Shown here piece by piece: positions 42,177-50,663 of a stretch of DNA of 64,000 nucleotides. Under the pieces are notes generated by a model that was not told where the DNA came from, searched no databases, and saw only the letters and a program-made list of their open reading frames with translations. Source of the stretch: Candidatus Thorarchaeota archaeon SMTZ1-45 (GTDB taxonomy: Archaea > Asgardarchaeota > Thorarchaeia > Thorarchaeales > Thorarchaeaceae); NCBI GenBank assembly GCA_001563335.1, contig LRSL01000013.1, positions 39,583 to 103,582 of the forward strand, written 5' to 3'. The position numbers were made by a program, and so were the translations under genes. Positions within the stretch are counted from its first letter, which is position 1, and each line of letters opens with the position of its first letter.

Positions 42177-42929
42177 ATGGCTGATGATGATTATCTTGAT
42201 GCAATAGATTACACAAGAGATGATTTGGATATAGAGGATCTTGAAGAAGTTAAACATGCAGTCAGACTCCTTGATGTCCACAGAACCTTCACAATGGGAA
42301 AAACAGAAATTGCGGCAGTTAGCGGAGTAAACCTGATAGTTGACGTTGGCGATTTTGTTGTAATCTCAGGCAAGTCTGGCTCTGGAAAAACAACTCTTCT
42401 GAACATCATTGGTGCAATTGATTTGGCGACCCATGGACGTGTATTTGTCATGGATGTGCCCATAAATGATTATGATGAATCGTTTAGAGCCTCATTCAGA
42501 CTCAACAATACTGGTTTTATCTTTCAGAGCTACAATCTAGTGTCCACCTTAACTGCTGTTGAGAATGTCTTGTTTCCAATGCAGCTCTCTGAAAAAAGTC
42601 GTTCTGAATTGAGAGAGGATGCTATGAAACTCTTGGAGAAGGTCGAGATGGACCATCGGGCGGAACATCTTCCTTGGCAGTTAAGCTCAGGAGAACAGCA
42701 ACGGATAGCTATAGCACGGGCGATGGCTAATGATCCGCCAATAATTCTGGCTGACGAACCAACCGCCAATCTTGATGGGGCCAGTGGACAAATGATACGT
42801 GAACTGCTGATTAAATTGAATAAAGAAGGAAAGGTAGTGATAGTTATGACTCATGATGAGGGGATACTAAATCAACCAAATATACATCATTACAAAATGG
42901 ATCGTGGAGTGTTAACTCGTCATGACTGA
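42177..42929 (+). CDS. MacB/LolD-type ABC transporter ATP-binding protein
   Basis: 250 residues. Walker A GKSGSGKTT, Q-loop FIFQSYNL, signature LSSGEQQR, Walker B PIILADEPTANLD and switch His in MTHD. The acidic N-terminal extension of about 30 residues is unusual. ATG at 42177 with GAGGTGG upstream. Its stop overlaps the FtsX-type permease start by eight bases. Probably lipoprotein or drug-type export, or a mechanotransmission system. Confidence 0.9.
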   Translation: MADDDYLDAIDYTRDDLDIEDLEEVKHAVRLLDVHRTFTMGKTEIAAVSGVNLIVDVGDFVVISGKSGSGKTTLLNIIGAIDLATHGRVFVMDVPINDYDESFRASFRLNNTGFIFQSYNLVSTLTAVENVLFPMQLSEKSRSELREDAMKLLEKVEMDHRAEHLPWQLSSGEQQRIAIARAMANDPPIILADEPTANLDGASGQMIRELLIKLNKEGKVVIVMTHDEGILNQPNIHHYKMDRGVLTRHD

Positions 42930-44775
42930 TCATCAATTGTTTGCTTCAGCAGACTTGAAGAGACGTCCATTTCGTACAACACTCACACTAATTTCTTTGA
43001 CTAGTGTTGTAACAGCAACAACCTTTGTATTCCTGTTTGGCAATGTCTTACTGGATGTTTCGTCTTTTGCAGTTACGAGTGCTTTGTCTTCATCCTTTGG
43101 TACGTTCTTTTCAACGTTCGTTTGGACAATACTCCTGCTTGTGTTTGTCCTAGGAGCTGTAGTTGTGTCCACGACGATCTCGTTAGAAATGGTGACTCGT
43201 CGTCGTGATATTGGACTTATGAAATCAATTGGCACACTTCTTGATACTATCTTTGACTTCTTCATGGCACAATCGGTAATTATTCTTCTAGCAAGCATTG
43301 CACTTGGTTTAGGTTTTGGCACAATACTCTACATACTTGGAATGATTTGGCTTGGGACCGTTGTCCCAACAATACAACTCACAAATGCCTTCCCAATATT
43401 ACAAATAGCCGTTCTCGCGCTAGTACTCATCATTGCAGGATATCTATCAGCCCAAAAACCAATTTACGACACAGTTCAAGAATCTCCATCACTTGCCCTG
43501 AATCCAGATGTTGGCACAAAGGTTAGAGTTGTTGGATATTTAGATAGTTTTGGACTGCCATTTCGAATAGCAACAAAAGGTACTGGAAGACGAATAAAAG
43601 GAACTAGGAGGACTATAATCTCCCTTTTCCTGAGTTTCACAATTGCATCACTCCTCTGGATTGGGGGTGGGGTCGTACATACCACATCAATATCTTATGT
43701 TACCCGCTCCATGGGAACAAATGTAGTAGCTGTGGGTAATCCTGACCTTCTAAACTCCTACTATAACTCATATTCACTCTATGGTTCACCTCTAAATGCT
43801 TCATTCAATTATCTTAGTGGTCCAGATATGGTCCCCACACAGCTTATTGATGATATTGGGGACATTCTAGGTGTTTATAGAGTAGAATCCCGGCTTGTTG
43901 TATATTCAGAGGTGGAGGAGCTACCTGCTATCCTTTGGAATGAGGAACTTGAACAGTACGAATATATTGGATTAGATCGTACATCCTCTGCAGCTTTAGT
44001 TGGTATAGACTGGGATTCAACAATATCCGATTGGTATTATGAAGGCAGCCAGTTAAACAATCCTCAACAAGTCTGGATTGGGGGCAGAATGGCTACTGAA
44101 ATCTTCGTAGATCCACTCGTTCAGAGTCTAGGTGTGCAGGGCATTTCACTAGAAATCCAAGCTCAGGCATTTGACACTCTGAATGGCGGTATGATGGCAT
44201 TGATGGATCTTTCACAACTGCAAACTGCATATGGTGTGTCAGGAACGAACCTGCTCCTTGTTCAACTTGAAGAATACGATGACTCTCTAATCTCGCAAAT
44301 TGATATAATTGCGGAAAGCTACGGGTTGGATATCTCTAGGCAGCAAGATGTGTTGGAAGGAAATCTCGAAACAATCGATGCAATATGGGCACTATTGAAC
44401 CCACTCGCAATTGTGACCCTCCTGAGTGCATTTCTGAGTCTTATGAATTACTTGCTGGTTTCAGTATTTGGGCGTCTTCGTGACTATATCATCATGAGAT
44501 CCATTGGAGCAAAACCATCATTTCTGGCAAAAGTCATGATTGCAGAAGGATTGGATGTAGGATTGAGAGCAGGTATTCCCGCGCTCATAGTCAGCACAAT
44601 GCTCAGTATCTATGCACTGATTCCTGAGGCTGCTGTTCCCTCCTTGGCATATCTTCCGGTATCAGTTATAATCGTCTTGATTGCTATGATTGCTGTCATA
44701 TTACTAGCAGCAATTCCCACCTACGTCTTCTTCGCTACAAGGAATGACCTGATAGTTTCTGAATTCTCATCTTGA
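42922..44775 (+). CDS. FtsX-type ABC permease
   Basis: 617 residues. An N-terminal membrane helix, three or four more up to about residue 180 (SVIILLASIALGLGFGTILYILGM), a helix near 235, a large outside domain from about 260 to 480, then a C-terminal FtsX block with three helices (MNYLLVSVFGRLRDYIIMRSIGA). The GxKPSFLxKVMIAE coupling helix contacts the ATPase. It overlaps that gene. Such MacB-type systems work by moving the outside domain. Substrate unknown. Confidence 0.88.
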   Translation: MTDHQLFASADLKRRPFRTTLTLISLTSVVTATTFVFLFGNVLLDVSSFAVTSALSSSFGTFFSTFVWTILLLVFVLGAVVVSTTISLEMVTRRRDIGLMKSIGTLLDTIFDFFMAQSVIILLASIALGLGFGTILYILGMIWLGTVVPTIQLTNAFPILQIAVLALVLIIAGYLSAQKPIYDTVQESPSLALNPDVGTKVRVVGYLDSFGLPFRIATKGTGRRIKGTRRTIISLFLSFTIASLLWIGGGVVHTTSISYVTRSMGTNVVAVGNPDLLNSYYNSYSLYGSPLNASFNYLSGPDMVPTQLIDDIGDILGVYRVESRLVVYSEVEELPAILWNEELEQYEYIGLDRTSSAALVGIDWDSTISDWYYEGSQLNNPQQVWIGGRMATEIFVDPLVQSLGVQGISLEIQAQAFDTLNGGMMALMDLSQLQTAYGVSGTNLLLVQLEEYDDSLISQIDIIAESYGLDISRQQDVLEGNLETIDAIWALLNPLAIVTLLSAFLSLMNYLLVSVFGRLRDYIIMRSIGAKPSFLAKVMIAEGLDVGLRAGIPALIVSTMLSIYALIPEAAVPSLAYLPVSVIIVLIAMIAVILLAAIPTYVFFATRNDLIVSEFSS

Positions 44776-44824
44776 TGATAACGTTCTTTAGGCTCAGTCC
44801 TTGGGAATATTTGAGGAGTGATAG

Positions 44825-46495
44825 ATGCCCCCTGAAGACTCACAGGAAGATGAGTTCTCAATACACTGGATTAGTGATATTGTAAACGAGGTGTTGGAAC
44901 GAGATGTCAGTGTCTATCGCATCTCCACTGGAAAAAGTACCAGTGGCAGCATCCACATAGGATTCGTGCGTGAGCTCATTATCGCAGATGTGATTAAACG
45001 CAAACTCCTCGAGGCGGGAAAAAATGCTCACACTCTTCTTGTAATCGATGACTTCGATCCAGTACGTTCCTTTCCTCCGAGTGTTTCACTCTCCCTTGAA
45101 GAATGGCTTGGGAAACCCTATTCCGATGTGCCTGATGAGTTTGGATGTTGTGAAAGCTTCGGAGCACATTCAGCAAGAGAACTTATTGATACATTTCCAG
45201 AATTTGGAGTTAATCCTGAAACAATATGGCAAAGTAAGATATACGAATTACCTGAGATGCTGGAAGCTGTCAGAACCTCTCTGAAACATACAGAAACCAT
45301 TCGAAAAATTCTCATTGATTATGTAGCCCGCGACTTCAATGATGAGCAGAAAGCTGACTATATTGAGTCAATGAAAACTTGGTATCCCGGTTCTGTGATA
45401 TGCCCATCCTGTGGTCGTATTCAATCTGGTGCAAAGGGTGCTATCGTTCCTAACAGAATTACAAACTATGACCCTACTACTGACAAGGTCACATTTTCAT
45501 GTCCATCATGCGGACATAGTGCTGAAGCTCTTCTCTCTGATCTTCGAGTAAAGCTTTCATGGCGTGTTGATTGGCCAGTGAAATGGTACGTTCTCAATGT
45601 TACGTGTGAACCCGCTGGGAAGGATCACTCTGTGAAAGGTGGATCTTTTGATACAGGTCTAGAGATATCCAAACAAGTCTTTGGATGGGATGGTCCTGTT
45701 AAGGTTCCATTCGAATGGGTAGGCATTGGTGGTCGGGATATGGCAACTTCAGAGGGGATCGTATTTCTTCCAAAGGATTGGTTAGCAATCGCGCCTCCTG
45801 AACTATTTCGATATTTAATGTTAAAAACTGGTCTTACTCGTGCCTATGATATTCGAACAGAGCGAATACCAGATCTGGTTGATGAGTTCGAGAGGTTTGA
45901 GAGAGTCTACTATGGTCTTGAGGTCGCCTCTGAAGAGCAGAAAACAATAGCTAAACTTCTGTATCCACTCTGTCTACCTGGAGATGTTGCACAGGAGTAT
46001 ATACCAAAACTACCATTCAAGTTTGCAATCATAACATCTCAAATGGAAGAAATTCTAGGGACAAAGACAATTTTGGAACGGTGCGAGATGGTTCTGAAGA
46101 AGCAATACGGAATCGAGAAGGTACCAACAGATGCAAAAGAATTGATTCCAATTAGACTTAGAAGAGCAAAGAATTGGGCCTTGGAGTATGGAAGTGAACG
46201 GGATAAGGTAGAGGTTTCTGAAACAGTTCCCAAGGAAATCAAGGCCACTCTTACTGATGATGACCGTGCCTTCCTCAAAAAATTCGTAGAGGTTCTGAAA
46301 GGAACCCCTCTTGACGATGAGGAATTACAAGGGAAAGTGTTTGAAACAGCTCGAGACGTTGGTTTGAAGGACAAACGGGCATTCATTGTACTCTATAGGA
46401 TTTTGATATCCCGAAAATCAGGGCCTCGACTGGGTGGATTCTTGAATCTCCTTGGAAACGAATGGGTCCTTGACCGTATCTTGAGTGTGCTGTGA
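44825..46495 (+). CDS. lysS: Lysyl-tRNA synthetase, class I
   Basis: 556 residues. STGKSTSGSIHIGFVRELIIADV holds the HIGH-type motif (HIGF). A zinc-binding part has CPSCGRIQSG and CPSCGHSA. The KMSKS-type region reads GRDMATSEGIVFLP, more divergent than in other class I LysRS, where a lysine usually follows. Class I LysRS is typical of archaea. ATG at 44825 with GAGGAGTGATAG upstream. Precedes the CDP-alcohol phosphotransferase on the same strand. Confidence 0.93.
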   Translation: MPPEDSQEDEFSIHWISDIVNEVLERDVSVYRISTGKSTSGSIHIGFVRELIIADVIKRKLLEAGKNAHTLLVIDDFDPVRSFPPSVSLSLEEWLGKPYSDVPDEFGCCESFGAHSARELIDTFPEFGVNPETIWQSKIYELPEMLEAVRTSLKHTETIRKILIDYVARDFNDEQKADYIESMKTWYPGSVICPSCGRIQSGAKGAIVPNRITNYDPTTDKVTFSCPSCGHSAEALLSDLRVKLSWRVDWPVKWYVLNVTCEPAGKDHSVKGGSFDTGLEISKQVFGWDGPVKVPFEWVGIGGRDMATSEGIVFLPKDWLAIAPPELFRYLMLKTGLTRAYDIRTERIPDLVDEFERFERVYYGLEVASEEQKTIAKLLYPLCLPGDVAQEYIPKLPFKFAIITSQMEEILGTKTILERCEMVLKKQYGIEKVPTDAKELIPIRLRRAKNWALEYGSERDKVEVSETVPKEIKATLTDDDRAFLKKFVEVLKGTPLDDEELQGKVFETARDVGLKDKRAFIVLYRILISRKSGPRLGGFLNLLGNEWVLDRILSVL

Positions 46496-46560
46496 GCATT
46501 CCACAACACGTTTATTAACACTATACCAGTCGGCGAAGCCCGGCCAATAGTACCGGATTT

Positions 46561-47298
46561 GTGAAACCTATGCTCGGATCTTTAAGAGAACGATACCAGC
46601 GTGCAATGATGCCAGTTGGCAAAGCACTTGCTCGAACTGGTATCACTCCTAACATGATTACAGGACTCACAGTTATTATTGCACTCGCTAGTGCCTGGTT
46701 CTTTGTAATGGGTGATCTTATTATTGGACTCCTTTTCATGATTCTAACAGTCGTCATGGATATGTTTGATGGTGCAGTCGCACGAGCTGCAGATCTTGCA
46801 TCAAAGTTTGGTGCGACATTTGATCACACACTTGACAGGTACGCAGAGTTTCTTTTCATGCTAGGCTTAATGATGGGACCAATTAATACAGTCACTATAC
46901 CTTGGTGGCCTAATAGTGCAGGTGATACATTCATCCCATGGTTTTGGGGTTTCTTTACGCTCTTTGGAATGATTATGGCTAGTTTTGCTCGTGCAAAAGC
47001 CGAATCTGTTGGGGGCATGGAGAGTTGCACAGTCGGTATAGCCGAACGTCAAGAAAAGCTGATTCTCACTATTGCAGGAATCTTACTTCTAGCTGTTCCT
47101 AGTACAAACATCTGGATTGAACTTCTGACACCTGTGCCTGTCTTACTTGACATCTTTGTGATACTGAACATCACCAACATCCTAACTCTTTGTATTGTAA
47201 TCGTCGGAATCCTCTCTCACATTACAGTAGCTCAGAGGTTATTCTACGCAAAGAAGATTATAGGAGCAGCAGAACGGAGTGAAGCCACCAATGTATGA
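46561..47298 (+). CDS. CDP-alcohol phosphatidyltransferase family protein
   Basis: 245-residue membrane enzyme with about six helices. The motif DGAVARAADLASKFGATFDHTLD is the complete DG-x2-AR-x8-G-x3-D-x3-D catalytic signature. It transfers an alcohol such as inositol phosphate, glycerol phosphate or serine to CDP-archaeol. With an inositol-1-phosphate synthase in the window, archaetidylinositol-phosphate synthase is a good guess. GTG at 46561 or ATG at 46570 could be the start. TTTATTAAC upstream is a TATA candidate. Overlaps the PfkB-like gene by eight bases. Confidence 0.88.
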   Translation: MKPMLGSLRERYQRAMMPVGKALARTGITPNMITGLTVIIALASAWFFVMGDLIIGLLFMILTVVMDMFDGAVARAADLASKFGATFDHTLDRYAEFLFMLGLMMGPINTVTIPWWPNSAGDTFIPWFWGFFTLFGMIMASFARAKAESVGGMESCTVGIAERQEKLILTIAGILLLAVPSTNIWIELLTPVPVLLDIFVILNITNILTLCIVIVGILSHITVAQRLFYAKKIIGAAERSEATNV

Positions 47299-48169
47299 TC
47301 TTGTTGTGATTGGAAATCCAACATTCCACAATGGAGAACTCACTGGATCAAGTGTGTACGCTGCTGGAACTGCCGCAAAGATTGGTATTGAACAGATGGC
47401 AATTGTGAGTTCAGTGGGTGCGAAAGTGATTGATGATTTCATCAAAGGAGTAGATGCTCTAAATATTCCTGAACACTATGTAATTCAAGCAAAAGATAAG
47501 GGTGCGGTTGAGATTCATAATCCCTCCATTAATAGAAACATGCACATCACGGTCAATCCTGATAGAATAAACATCCGAGATATTCCTGATGAGTTTCTAA
47601 ATGCACGGTCTATTCTGTTGAGTCCATCTCTTCAAGAGATAAATGCTGAGTTTGTTGAATGGATATGCAATTCAACAGAAGCTCTTGTCTTTCTTGACCC
47701 GCAACTTCGGAAGTTGAACTCATCAGGTCGCTTAGAACTTATTCAAGACTTTAGTGTAGCAGAAAAGACACAGAGCTACCTAGATGTTATCAAACCAAAC
47801 CAATTAGAATCTGATCTATTAACAGGAGAATCAGACTTATTTCTAGCAGCTGAACTAATTGTAGAATGGGCATCAGAAATCTGTGTCATTACCCTCGGAG
47901 AAAAGGGGAGTCTAATCTATGATGGAAAAGATTTCAGCATTATTCCATCCTATACGACCAAAGAGATTGATTCTACTGAGGCAGGAGCTGTCTATCTTGC
48001 AGCTTTTGCTTCAAAATTAATCGATGAATCTTCAATAATTGACTGTGGTGTTTATGCATCATCAGTTGCAAGCCTGAAGGTTGAGAGTCAAGGTATGGAT
48101 TTCACAATCGATGAAATCAATATTCGTCGTAGATCTGAGATAATTGCGAGTTCTGTTGAATCCCGATAA
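47291..48169 (+). CDS. Ribokinase (PfkB)-fold protein lacking the catalytic aspartate
   Basis: 292 residues. GSSVYAAGTAAKIGIEQMAIVSSVG is the N-terminal PfkB block and ICVITLGEKGSLIYDG, then STEAGAVYLAAFASKL the C-terminal one. The usual motif is DTxGAGDxFxxG; here it reads DSTEAGAVYLAA, so the catalytic base Asp is replaced by Ala and the first Gly by Glu. It probably does not phosphorylate in the normal way. ATG at 47291 with GGAGTGAAG upstream. Overlaps and follows the CDP-alcohol phosphotransferase, so a link to lipid headgroup metabolism is plausible. Confidence 0.8.
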   Translation: MYDLVVIGNPTFHNGELTGSSVYAAGTAAKIGIEQMAIVSSVGAKVIDDFIKGVDALNIPEHYVIQAKDKGAVEIHNPSINRNMHITVNPDRINIRDIPDEFLNARSILLSPSLQEINAEFVEWICNSTEALVFLDPQLRKLNSSGRLELIQDFSVAEKTQSYLDVIKPNQLESDLLTGESDLFLAAELIVEWASEICVITLGEKGSLIYDGKDFSIIPSYTTKEIDSTEAGAVYLAAFASKLIDESSIIDCGVYASSVASLKVESQGMDFTIDEINIRRRSEIIASSVESR

Positions 48170-48185
48170 AGAAGCAGCTATGAAT

Positions 48186-48542
48186 TTATGATGTCTTATC
48201 AAACACCATTTCAATGGTTTTTCCAAGGAATGCCTTTGCTTCAGACATTGCTCTGCTACCCTTTTCTGTTATTACATAGTACTTCCTTGGTGAATCATCG
48301 TTTTGCTGTTCTTCGATGAGACCATCCTTGGTCAATCTATAGATAATTGCATAACCACTGACAGTGGCTGGTGAAAAACCAAATCGTTTGGTGATTAGTT
48401 CCTTAATCTCGTAACCATAATGTGGTCTTTCCTGTAACAAACGAAGAATGTACATCCAAAGCATCTCTTTGGTCAGCTTGTTCACAAGTCTTGTCATTGC
48501 TTTTGGTTGCTGCGTTGGATTGTTTTCCTCGTCGTCTGGCAT
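48186..48542 (-). CDS. PadR-family transcriptional regulator
   Basis: 118 residues. LWMYILRLLQERPHYGYEIKELI, SPATVSGYAIIYRLTKDGLIEE and PRKYYVITEKGSRAM are the winged-helix PadR pattern. The C-terminal helix is short. Its ATG at 48542 overlaps the last base of the trmY stop, so it is translated after trmY. Signal and targets unknown. Confidence 0.88.
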   Translation of the reverse strand: MPDDEENNPTQQPKAMTRLVNKLTKEMLWMYILRLLQERPHYGYEIKELITKRFGFSPATVSGYAIIYRLTKDGLIEEQQNDDSPRKYYVITEKGSRAMSEAKAFLGKTIEMVFDKTS

Positions 48543-49117
48543 TATCTGAACTTCCTTTCGAACTCAGAGATTATAGTAGCCAGGCAGTGGCTGCTAAGAT
48601 AACTCTTTTTCCCAAGAGATACTTTTTGAATATCGAATTGCGAAATGAATTTCTTTGTCTGAGAATCGAAGCCCTTATGGTCTCCAAGCATAAAACTGTT
48701 CTGAGTAGTTTTTTGATATGAATCAATCTCAGAAAGATACACACCTTCTTCATCTAAAACCCACAATTTAGACACCTTGGGTTGGTTGAGTTCCTTAATA
48801 ATATCTTCAACATATCCTTCAGAAACCTCAACAAATGCAGGTGGATCACCTCGTAATGAATCTCTTATCACAGATGCCCATCCAACTTCTCCCTTAGGTA
48901 TCTGATTCTGTGGGTCCCTAAAAGTAAGAATGATTGATTCCCCAATTACAGCAATTAATTCAAGATTAGATTTGGACCATGATATTGGCCCCCAATCAAA
49001 ACAAGCCGCCAGGTCTCGACAAAGAACATCTATACGTTTTCCAGAGCCCGGCAAATCCTTCAAAAGAAATTCTCCTTCAGGAGCAGCTTGAGGTAGAAGT
49101 TGCACGAATCTTAGCAT
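48542..49117 (-). CDS. trmY: TrmY: tRNA pseudouridine-54 N1-methyltransferase
   Basis: 191-residue SPOUT-class enzyme that uses SAM to methylate pseudouridine 54 in archaeal tRNA. FLLKDLPGSGKRIDVLCRDL, then FMLGDHKGF and VSLGKKSYLSSHCLATIISEFER are the family's three conserved blocks; the last includes the knotted SAM site. ATG at 49117 is used because AGGATCC precedes it; a further ATG five codons upstream is possible. Between eS26 and padR on the same strand. Confidence 0.9.
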   Translation of the reverse strand: MLRFVQLLPQAAPEGEFLLKDLPGSGKRIDVLCRDLAACFDWGPISWSKSNLELIAVIGESIILTFRDPQNQIPKGEVGWASVIRDSLRGDPPAFVEVSEGYVEDIIKELNQPKVSKLWVLDEEGVYLSEIDSYQKTTQNSFMLGDHKGFDSQTKKFISQFDIQKVSLGKKSYLSSHCLATIISEFERKFR

Positions 49118-49207
49118 GGTGGATCCTACCATCGGGCATACCAGCTGTTTTGTTAGACATTCGGTGAGGTCTGGCTATCAAGATCAAGCGCGTACATGAT
49201 GTGTTTG

Positions 49208-49495
49208 TTATCGACGACCTGTCGTAGTTTTCCGTTCTGAGGCCTGTCTTATTTGCACTCTTCCTGCATGAACAGCACAGCTAACACAGTAGTATGATGT
49301 AATTCTTCTAGTCTGGATGTAGCTTCCTTGTTGTCTTAGCTCACGAGCGAGTTGAGGTTCAACAGTTGATACTCTCTTCGTGTATTTTTTGGCTTTATCT
49401 GCTGGAACAATGCGCCCGCATTTCGAGCATTGAACTGTTCCTGTTTTTCCTGCTTTGCCTTTGCTTCTGCCGCCAGATTTTCTTTTCTTACCCAA
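49208..49495 (-). CDS. rps26e: Ribosomal protein eS26
   Basis: 95 residues. The basic N-terminus KKRKSGGRSKGKAG is followed by the zinc site CSKCGRIVP and YYCVSCAVHAG, with the conserved VEPQLARELRQQGSYI between. eS26 occurs in eukaryotes and in TACK and Asgard archaea but not in euryarchaea, which helps place the genome. A TATA-like TTTTAAGG lies 50 bases upstream. Confidence 0.95.
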   Translation of the reverse strand: MGKKRKSGGRSKGKAGKTGTVQCSKCGRIVPADKAKKYTKRVSTVEPQLARELRQQGSYIQTRRITSYYCVSCAVHAGRVQIRQASERKTTTGRR

Positions 49496-49541
49496 TATTC
49501 AGTTCCACCATGATTGATAATGCGCCCGCCAACTCGACTAG

Positions 49542-49549
49542 CCTTAAAA
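49542..49549 (-). promoter_or_regulatory. TATA box for eS26
   Basis: TTTTAAGG on the minus strand, about 50 bases before the eS26 ATG, suggesting a leader of about 25 bases. Confidence 0.5.
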
Positions 49550-49580
49550 TCTTGTTCATGTCACCAGCTGAATTGGAACC

Positions 49581-50654
49581 TCACCAGTAGGGCTCAATTG
49601 TTTCAAGTACTTTATCCAAGACTTCATTATTCGCATCAATGATGTGTTGAAATCTTTCTCTCTTTATTTGATCGTCAAGTTTCGGAACATCTTCTCCCAC
49701 AAGTCCCTCCAGACTTGCATGAATTGATGGTCCTAGAACAAATGGATTATATCCTCCTTCAAGCACCCAAATCGAACCCATTGCGCCAACAGTTTCCACT
49801 ATTTTGCGAATGAAGTCGCCAAACCTCCAAAAGATTTGGGAATCAACATCCATATTTCCCACTGGATCCGCATAATGCGCATCATACCCTGCAGAAACCA
49901 TAATGATGTCTGGATTAAACCTCTCCAGGGCTGGTCCAATCACTCTTTTTATTGAGGTTTCATAAGACACATTCGGAGAGGTTTCAAGAAGAGGAATATT
50001 GATGTTTGTTCCTTTTGCAGGACCATAACCGAGCTCTGCATAATGCCCCAGACCAAAATTCTCGTAGTCATATTCATGAATAGATATTAGCTGAACATCG
50101 GGGTCTGAGTAAAAAATCTCTGATGTTCCATTTCCATGATGATCATCAAAATCGATGATAGACACTCTATTGATCTCTTGGTAGCTTAAAGCACGACGAG
50201 TTGCTATAGCTATATTATTGAAATAACAAAGGCCCATTGGATTTGATGAAGAGGCGTGGTGTCCGGGAGGTCGCATAAAAGAAAATGCATGTTTAACCTC
50301 ACCTGATAATACCATCTCCGAGCCTCGTACTGCTCCGCCCGCTGATAATAAAGCAGATCTAAGTAAGCCTGGACTGGCATATGATGCCTCACCAAGTTGC
50401 CCTGCTCCTATATTCGACATTAAACTGACAGAATCAACCAGATACGCCGAGTGAACGAGTAGAATTTGTTCTAACTTGGCTTTGGGTGCCTTGACCTTAA
50501 TGGTATTATCAAGTACACATTGTTTCTCAAGATAATTCAGAGCAATTTGAGTTCTTAGAGGACTCTCGAAAGCTTCTATGTTAGGTTTGGGGAATGGCAT
50601 CCTATGAAAGTATGATTTTCGATGGGAGATGAAAGCAACCTTGTCTTTTGACAC
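49581..50654 (-). CDS. Histone deacetylase family protein (class II-like)
   Basis: 357-residue Zn-dependent deacetylase fold. MRPPGHHASSSNPMGLCYFNNIAIA, IDFDDHHGNGTSEIF, SIHEYDYEN, SAGYDAHYADPVGN and WVLEGGYN are the active-site blocks. The metal Asp-x-His pair reads DDHHGNG. Members may act on acetylated polyamines or on proteins; real target unknown. GTG at 50654 after GTGAGTCATC. Ten bases downstream of the CCA-adding enzyme gene. Confidence 0.9.
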   Translation of the reverse strand: MSKDKVAFISHRKSYFHRMPFPKPNIEAFESPLRTQIALNYLEKQCVLDNTIKVKAPKAKLEQILLVHSAYLVDSVSLMSNIGAGQLGEASYASPGLLRSALLSAGGAVRGSEMVLSGEVKHAFSFMRPPGHHASSSNPMGLCYFNNIAIATRRALSYQEINRVSIIDFDDHHGNGTSEIFYSDPDVQLISIHEYDYENFGLGHYAELGYGPAKGTNINIPLLETSPNVSYETSIKRVIGPALERFNPDIIMVSAGYDAHYADPVGNMDVDSQIFWRFGDFIRKIVETVGAMGSIWVLEGGYNPFVLGPSIHASLEGLVGEDVPKLDDQIKRERFQHIIDANNEVLDKVLETIEPYW

Positions 50655-50663
50655 GATGACTCA

